64,000 nt of DNA from an uncultured Pelagibacteraceae bacterium. Its GTDB lineage: Bacteria; Pseudomonadota; Alphaproteobacteria; Pelagibacterales; Pelagibacteraceae. The stretch's first letter is position 1. Each line of letters starts with the position of its first letter. The notes under the pieces are model-generated. The model was given only the letters and a program-made list of their open reading frames with translations, was not told where the DNA came from and ran no database searches. Made by a program: the position numbers and the translations under genes. The DNA lies in assembly GCA_902559395.1 (NCBI GenBank), contig CACEHR010000001.1:1-64000 (forward strand), read 5' to 3'. This document shows, one piece after another, positions 59,712-64,000 of the stretch.

Positions 59712-60797
59712 ATGCTTTATCAATTTTTATTAAATTTTGTTGATACATTTAGTTTTTTAAATGTATTTAAATATTTAACTTTTAGAACAGGTTTATCTTT
59801 TTTCACTTCGTTAGTAATTGTGCTGATTATTGGAGGTCCTTTTATTAAATTTTTTTCAAAACAAAAAATTTTAAATCCAATCCGGGACGATGGACCTGAA
59901 GATCATATAGTTAAAAAAATTGGTACACCAACAATGGGAGGTTTAATAATTTTATTCGGCTTATTGGTATCAGTAATATTTTGGTCAGATTTATCAAATA
60001 TTAATATTTTATTTTGTATCTACATAGCAATTACTTTTGGTTTATTGGGAGCATATGATGACTTTAAGAAGATTAAATACAGCAACTCATCAGGAATTTC
60101 TTCAAAATTTAAAATAATTTCACAAATAATTTTAGCAATTATTGGTGTAATTTTTTTTGTTTATTTAAACGATTATCAAGATTTAAATAATTTATATTTT
60201 CCATTCTTTAAAAATTTAATCATAAACCTTGGGTGGTTTTTTATACCATTTGCAATATTCGTAATTATTGGTTCGTCAAATGCTGTCAACCTCACGGATG
60301 GATTAGATGGTCTAGCAACAGTGCCTGTAATATTAGTTGCAGCATGTTTTGCTTTCATAAGTTATGTTACTGGAAACATCGTATTTTCAAATTATTTACA
60401 AATACCCTACATAGAAGGAACTGGTGAAGTATCAATTTTTTGTGGCGCAATTATTGGCTCTTGTTTAGGTTTCTTATGGTTTAATGCTCCACCTGCTAAA
60501 ATTTTTATGGGTGACACAGGTTCATTATCTCTTGGAGGATCTTTAGGTGCTGTAGGAATTATCACAAAGCATGAAATTGTTTTAGCTATTACTGGTGGAC
60601 TTTTTGTACTAGAGGCAGTTTCAGTAATGGTTCAAGTAATTTCGTTTAAACTCACTGGAAAAAGAATTTTTAGAATGGCACCTATCCATCATCATTTTGA
60701 GAAAAAGGGATGGCCAGAGTCTACAGTTGTAATTAGGTTTTGGATTATCTCTATCATCCTAGCAATGATTGGTTTAGCTACCTTAAAATTAAGATAA
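59712..60797 (+). CDS. mraY: Phospho-N-acetylmuramoyl-pentapeptide transferase
   Basis: MraY transfers the phospho-MurNAc-pentapeptide to undecaprenyl phosphate, giving lipid I. Motifs are GTPTMGGLIIL, GAYDDFKKI, NLTDGLDGLA (Mg2+ aspartates) and the HHH motif in PIHHHFEKKGWPE. About ten membrane helices cover 361 residues. The ATG abuts the murEF stop; the stop overlaps murD as TAATG. Confidence 0.96.
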   Translation: MLYQFLLNFVDTFSFLNVFKYLTFRTGLSFFTSLVIVLIIGGPFIKFFSKQKILNPIRDDGPEDHIVKKIGTPTMGGLIILFGLLVSVIFWSDLSNINILFCIYIAITFGLLGAYDDFKKIKYSNSSGISSKFKIISQIILAIIGVIFFVYLNDYQDLNNLYFPFFKNLIINLGWFFIPFAIFVIIGSSNAVNLTDGLDGLATVPVILVAACFAFISYVTGNIVFSNYLQIPYIEGTGEVSIFCGAIIGSCLGFLWFNAPPAKIFMGDTGSLSLGGSLGAVGIITKHEIVLAITGGLFVLEAVSVMVQVISFKLTGKRIFRMAPIHHHFEKKGWPESTVVIRFWIISIILAMIGLATLKLR

Positions 60798-62095
60798 TGA
60801 AAATATTTAATAATATTTTTTTAAGAAAAAAAATATTAATTTATGGTTTAGGAAAGAGTGGGATTTCATCCTATAAATTCTTAAAAAATAAGTCAGATGT
60901 GTATGTATTTGATGATAATCAAAAAAACAATTTAAAACTCAAAAAAAAAATAATTAGATACAAACAAATTCAAAAAATGAATTTTGATAGAATTATTATT
61001 AGTCCTGGAATTGATATCTCAAATTGTAAATTATCAAAATTTTTAAAGAAAAATTTTAAAAAAATTCATACTGACCTTGATGTATTGTTTTCATTTTATA
61101 ACAATGAAAGTATTACGATTACTGGAACTAACGGTAAATCTACAACAGCTAAAATTTTACATGATGCTTTAATCGATCAAAAAAGAGACTCAAGACTTAT
61201 TGGAAATATTGGCAATCCAGCATTATCAGAAAAAAATATAACAAAAGAAACAATCTTTGTAATAGAGGCCTCTTCTTATCAGCTAGATTACAGTAGTGTA
61301 TTTAGGTCAAAATATGCATTAATTTTAAACATAACTGCAGATCACATTGAAAGACATAAAAGTCTACAAAATTATGTAAATGCAAAATTTAAATTATTAA
61401 AATCTCAAATAAAAGGATCTTTTGCATACGTAAAGAAAGAGGATGAATTAATAACTAAAAAATTAAATAAAAATAAATATAGTTCAAAAATCTACAGAGT
61501 ACAGACCTCAGGTATAGATAAAAAGTTTAATAAAATTACTAATAAATATTTTTTATCTGATGGCAATAAAGAAAATTTATCATTTATATTAAAAATTGCA
61601 CCAAGATTAAAACTTAATTACAAAAAATTAATTAAAACAATTAATAAATTTAAAGGCCTAGATTTCAGACAACAAATTATATTTGATAAAAAAAATCTCA
61701 CAATAATTAACGACTCAAAATCTACAAGCTTTGCTTCCTCTGAAAATATATTAAAAAATTTAAATGATGCATATTGGATCTTAGGAGGAATTCCCAAAAA
61801 AGGAGATAAATTTAAACTATCAAAAATAAGTTGCAAAAATATGAAAGCTTATATTTTTGGATCACATCATAGAGAATTTATAAAAATCTTAAAAAATAGA
61901 TTAAAAATTAAAAATTTTAAAAATTTGCAAGATACTCTTAAAGTTATTTTTTCAGAAATTAATATTCAACAATCTAAAAAAAATATTATTTTTTTCAGTC
62001 CAGCTGGAGCTTCATTCGATAGTTTCAAAAATTTTGAAGATAGAGGGTATTATTTTAATCAAATAATAAAAAAGTATATAAATGCAAAGCGATAG
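60797..62095 (+). CDS. murD: UDP-N-acetylmuramoylalanine-D-glutamate ligase
   Basis: MurD adds D-glutamate to UDP-MurNAc-L-Ala. Start is at ATG 60797 (MKIFNNIFLRKKILIYGLGKSG), 432 residues; an upstream in-frame ATG at 60740 lies inside mraY. The P-loop is ITGTNGKSTTAKIL; FVIEASSYQLDY and ITADHIERHKSL follow. Sequence is divergent and lysine-rich. Its last 14 bases overlap ftsW. Confidence 0.94.
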   Translation: MKIFNNIFLRKKILIYGLGKSGISSYKFLKNKSDVYVFDDNQKNNLKLKKKIIRYKQIQKMNFDRIIISPGIDISNCKLSKFLKKNFKKIHTDLDVLFSFYNNESITITGTNGKSTTAKILHDALIDQKRDSRLIGNIGNPALSEKNITKETIFVIEASSYQLDYSSVFRSKYALILNITADHIERHKSLQNYVNAKFKLLKSQIKGSFAYVKKEDELITKKLNKNKYSSKIYRVQTSGIDKKFNKITNKYFLSDGNKENLSFILKIAPRLKLNYKKLIKTINKFKGLDFRQQIIFDKKNLTIINDSKSTSFASSENILKNLNDAYWILGGIPKKGDKFKLSKISCKNMKAYIFGSHHREFIKILKNRLKIKNFKNLQDTLKVIFSEINIQQSKKNIIFFSPAGASFDSFKNFEDRGYYFNQIIKKYINAKR

Positions 62096-63203
62096 TATTA
62101 TTTACAAATTTTATTATCAGTGGTGGAAAAATATAGATAAATCTATTTTTTTACTAATAAGTTTATTATTTATTATTGGATTATTTTTTTCTTTAGTTTC
62201 AACCTCTCTAATAGCCTCTGATAAGTTAGATACCAACAGTTATTTTTTCTTTTTTAAACATTTGATTTATGTATTAATTGGAATATCTCTTATTTTTATA
62301 TTTTCCTCATTAAATTCAAATCAATTATATAAATACTCTATTATTCTTTTTTTTATTTCACTTATTTCTCTATTTTTGGTGCCATTCATTGGTGTTGAAG
62401 TTAAAGGTTCTAAAAGATGGATCGAATTATTTTTCTTACCAAGATTTCAACCGATAGAAGTTCTAAAACCATTTTTGATAATAATTTTAGCAACTATTCT
62501 ATGTGATATTAAATCAAATATTTTATTTAAGTATTTGATATCTATTTTTTTGATATCTGTAATTTCTTTACTGTTAATAGCTCAACCAGATATCGGCCAA
62601 ACTTTATTAGTAGTATTTTGTTGGGCAGTTCTAATCTTCACATCAGGAATTAATATATATATTCTTTTAGCAATATTTATTGCCGGCGCGTCTTTGCTTA
62701 CTTATCTAATTATTTATGTTCCAAGGTTTGATTATATCCAAGGACGTATATTTTCATTTTTTAATAGAGAAACAGGTGCTCATAACTTCCAATCTGATAA
62801 AGCAATAGAGTCAATTACAAGTGGAGGCTTTTTTGGAAAAGGTATAGGTGAAGGAATTCTTAAAAATAGAGTTCCCGAAGCTCATACAGACTACATTATT
62901 TCAGTAATTTCTGAAGAGTTTGGGGTTGTTGCCATAATGTTAATATTATTATTGTTTTTGATCTTAATTAATATGGTTTTTAAAAAAATAAGTTTTGAGA
63001 CAAATGATAAAGTTAAACTTATTTTAATAGGATCTATTAGTTTAATATTAATGCAGGCCACTATTCATGTTGGCGTTAATATAAGATTATTTCCAACTAC
63101 TGGAATGACATTACCTTTTTTAAGTTATGGTGGTTCATCGATAATAAGTACATCAATATTAGCTGGGATAATTTTAAATTTAACAAAAAGAAAAATAACT
63201 TAA
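62082..63203 (+). CDS. ftsW: Division-specific SEDS glycosyltransferase FtsW
   Basis: FtsW polymerises lipid II at the septum, in complex with FtsI. The SEDS domain has about ten membrane helices, GSKRWIELFFLPRFQPIEVLK, the catalytic Asp in QPDIGQTLL, QGRIFSFFN, and the C-terminal FPTTGMTLPFLSYGGSS. Length 373 is normal. The order murD-ftsW-murG is canonical. Confidence 0.95.
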   Translation: MQSDSIIYKFYYQWWKNIDKSIFLLISLLFIIGLFFSLVSTSLIASDKLDTNSYFFFFKHLIYVLIGISLIFIFSSLNSNQLYKYSIILFFISLISLFLVPFIGVEVKGSKRWIELFFLPRFQPIEVLKPFLIIILATILCDIKSNILFKYLISIFLISVISLLLIAQPDIGQTLLVVFCWAVLIFTSGINIYILLAIFIAGASLLTYLIIYVPRFDYIQGRIFSFFNRETGAHNFQSDKAIESITSGGFFGKGIGEGILKNRVPEAHTDYIISVISEEFGVVAIMLILLLFLILINMVFKKISFETNDKVKLILIGSISLILMQATIHVGVNIRLFPTTGMTLPFLSYGGSSIISTSILAGIILNLTKRKIT

Positions 63204-63206
63204 TAA

Positions 63207-64000
63207 ATGGCAAAAAAAATTTTAATTTCCACAGGTGGATCTGGAGGTCATGTGATACCAGCAATTACAATTTATAATCATTTAAAGCATACACATGATA
63301 CTTTGATTACTACAGATATTAGAGGTCTTAAATATTTAGAGAAGAATTATAAAGCAGTTATAATTAATACTCCAAAATTAAGTAATTATTTGTTACTCCC
63401 CTTTACACTTTTAAAAATACTTTTTCTGACTGTTAAATCTTTTTTTCTTTTAAAAAAAAATAATATTTCAATTTTAATTTCTACAGGTGGTTATATGTCT
63501 TTACCAATATGTTTAGCAGCAAAAATTTTGGGCATTAATATTTTTTTAATTGAACCCAATATGGTTCTTGGAAGAGCAAATAAATTTTTTTTGAATTTTT
63601 CAAGAAAACTAATATGTTATTCAAAAAATTTAATTAATTTACCATCTGGAATTAATCACAAATTAAGTGCAATTAAACCCTTGATACGAAAAGAATATTA
63701 TGAATCCAGTGTGTATCAAAAACATGATAATTTATTCACAATTATAATCATCGGAGGAAGTCAAGGTGCAAAAATCTTTGATGAACTTTTAAATAAGTCT
63801 TTTGTTAGTTTAGCAAAACAAGTATCTATAAAAATTATCCATCAAACAAGTAAAAAAAATATAAATTTTTTAAAAGATTTTTATTTTCAAAATAATATTG
63901 AAAGTAGAGTTTTTAGTTTTGATCACAATCTTAATGATCTTTTAAAACAGGGAGATTTATGTATAACCAGAGCAGGTGCCTCAAGTTTAGCTGAACTATC
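63207..64000 (+). CDS. murG: UDP-GlcNAc:lipid I N-acetylglucosaminyltransferase, cut by window end
   Basis: MurG converts lipid I to lipid II. The ATG at 63207 gives MAKKILISTGGSGGHVIPAI, with the glycine-rich GGTGGH-like loop. Next come LISTGGYMSLP, then IIIGGSQGAKIFDELLNKS at the start of the C-terminal domain, and LCITRAGASSLAEL at the window edge, the UDP-GlcNAc site. The remaining C-terminus, about a fifth, is outside. It starts 3 bases after the ftsW stop. Confidence 0.95.
   Translation, partial: MAKKILISTGGSGGHVIPAITIYNHLKHTHDTLITTDIRGLKYLEKNYKAVIINTPKLSNYLLLPFTLLKILFLTVKSFFLLKKNNISILISTGGYMSLPICLAAKILGINIFLIEPNMVLGRANKFFLNFSRKLICYSKNLINLPSGINHKLSAIKPLIRKEYYESSVYQKHDNLFTIIIIGGSQGAKIFDELLNKSFVSLAKQVSIKIIHQTSKKNINFLKDFYFQNNIESRVFSFDHNLNDLLKQGDLCITRAGASSLAEL

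Overview
The window looks like a piece of a SAR11-type (Pelagibacterales) alphaproteobacterial chromosome. The DNA is strongly AT-rich by eye (roughly 70 % A+T), genes are packed with gaps of 0 to 50 bases or short overlaps, and there is no mobile element, CRISPR array or sign of recent transfer. Alphaproteobacterial markers are a CcrM-type GANTC methyltransferase next to rnhB, split b/b' subunits in the ATP synthase F0 operon, petABC, a CTC-type bL25, and an amidase-rnpB-mraZ order ahead of the division/cell-wall cluster. These assignments rest on motifs read by eye; no database search was possible.

Layout. 1-7023 (minus): dciA, a dsbA-like gene, smc, the F0 genes atpI-B-E-b'-b and a cut-off crtI, all in one direction and nearly gapless. 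7024-9149 (plus): mutY and an FAD monooxygenase. 9146-11600 (minus): udg, rnhB and ccrM, with a recognisable ccrM promoter carrying GANTC sites. 11612-15528 (plus): a TPR protein, ispE, tRNA-Gln and cca. 15525-17308 (minus): trmL, hemF, greA. 17401-19960 (plus): the cytochrome bc1 operon petABC. 19937-25877 (minus): lgt, a methyltransferase, pgeF, prs, rplY, pth, ychF. 25910-29502: ubiK, a MarR/OmpR/EnvZ regulatory trio and ilvE. 29499-35238 (minus): uvrB, a short-chain reductase, folB, uvrC, pgsA. 35275-40126: an aspartate aminotransferase, a small reductase, a membrane protein of unknown role, trxB, an ELM1-like protein and a 2OG-Fe(II) oxygenase. 40123-44521 (minus): carAB. 44648-48994 (plus): yqeY, dnaG, rpoD and two tRNAs. 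48999-50405 (minus): mlaA, mlaC. 50511-64000 (plus): amidase, rnpB, then mraZ-ftsZ-rsmH-ftsL-ftsI-murEF-mraY-murD-ftsW-murG, the last cut by the window end.

How the genes work together. The respiratory chain (bc1) and the F0 rotor cover energy conservation. CcrM, SMC, DciA, DnaG and RpoD cover the chromosome cycle. UvrB, UvrC, MutY and UDG cover repair. The dcw cluster, amidase, Lgt, PgsA and MlaA/MlaC cover the envelope. The rest is core biosynthesis: isoprenoids, heme, folate, pyrimidine/arginine precursors, branched-chain amino acids and PRPP.

I found no obvious new multi-gene system. The most interesting signals are small-scale: a well-formed sigma70 promoter for ccrM with CcrM target sites in its spacer and at its -10; a tRNA-Val(GAC) with intact stems but aberrant D and T loops; a cca gene starting three bases after a tRNA that already encodes CCA; a hinge-less short SMC; ftsZ moved to directly behind mraZ under a textbook MraZ operator; a DnaG with most zinc ligands missing; and dciA/mutY divergent start codons that abut as CATATG.
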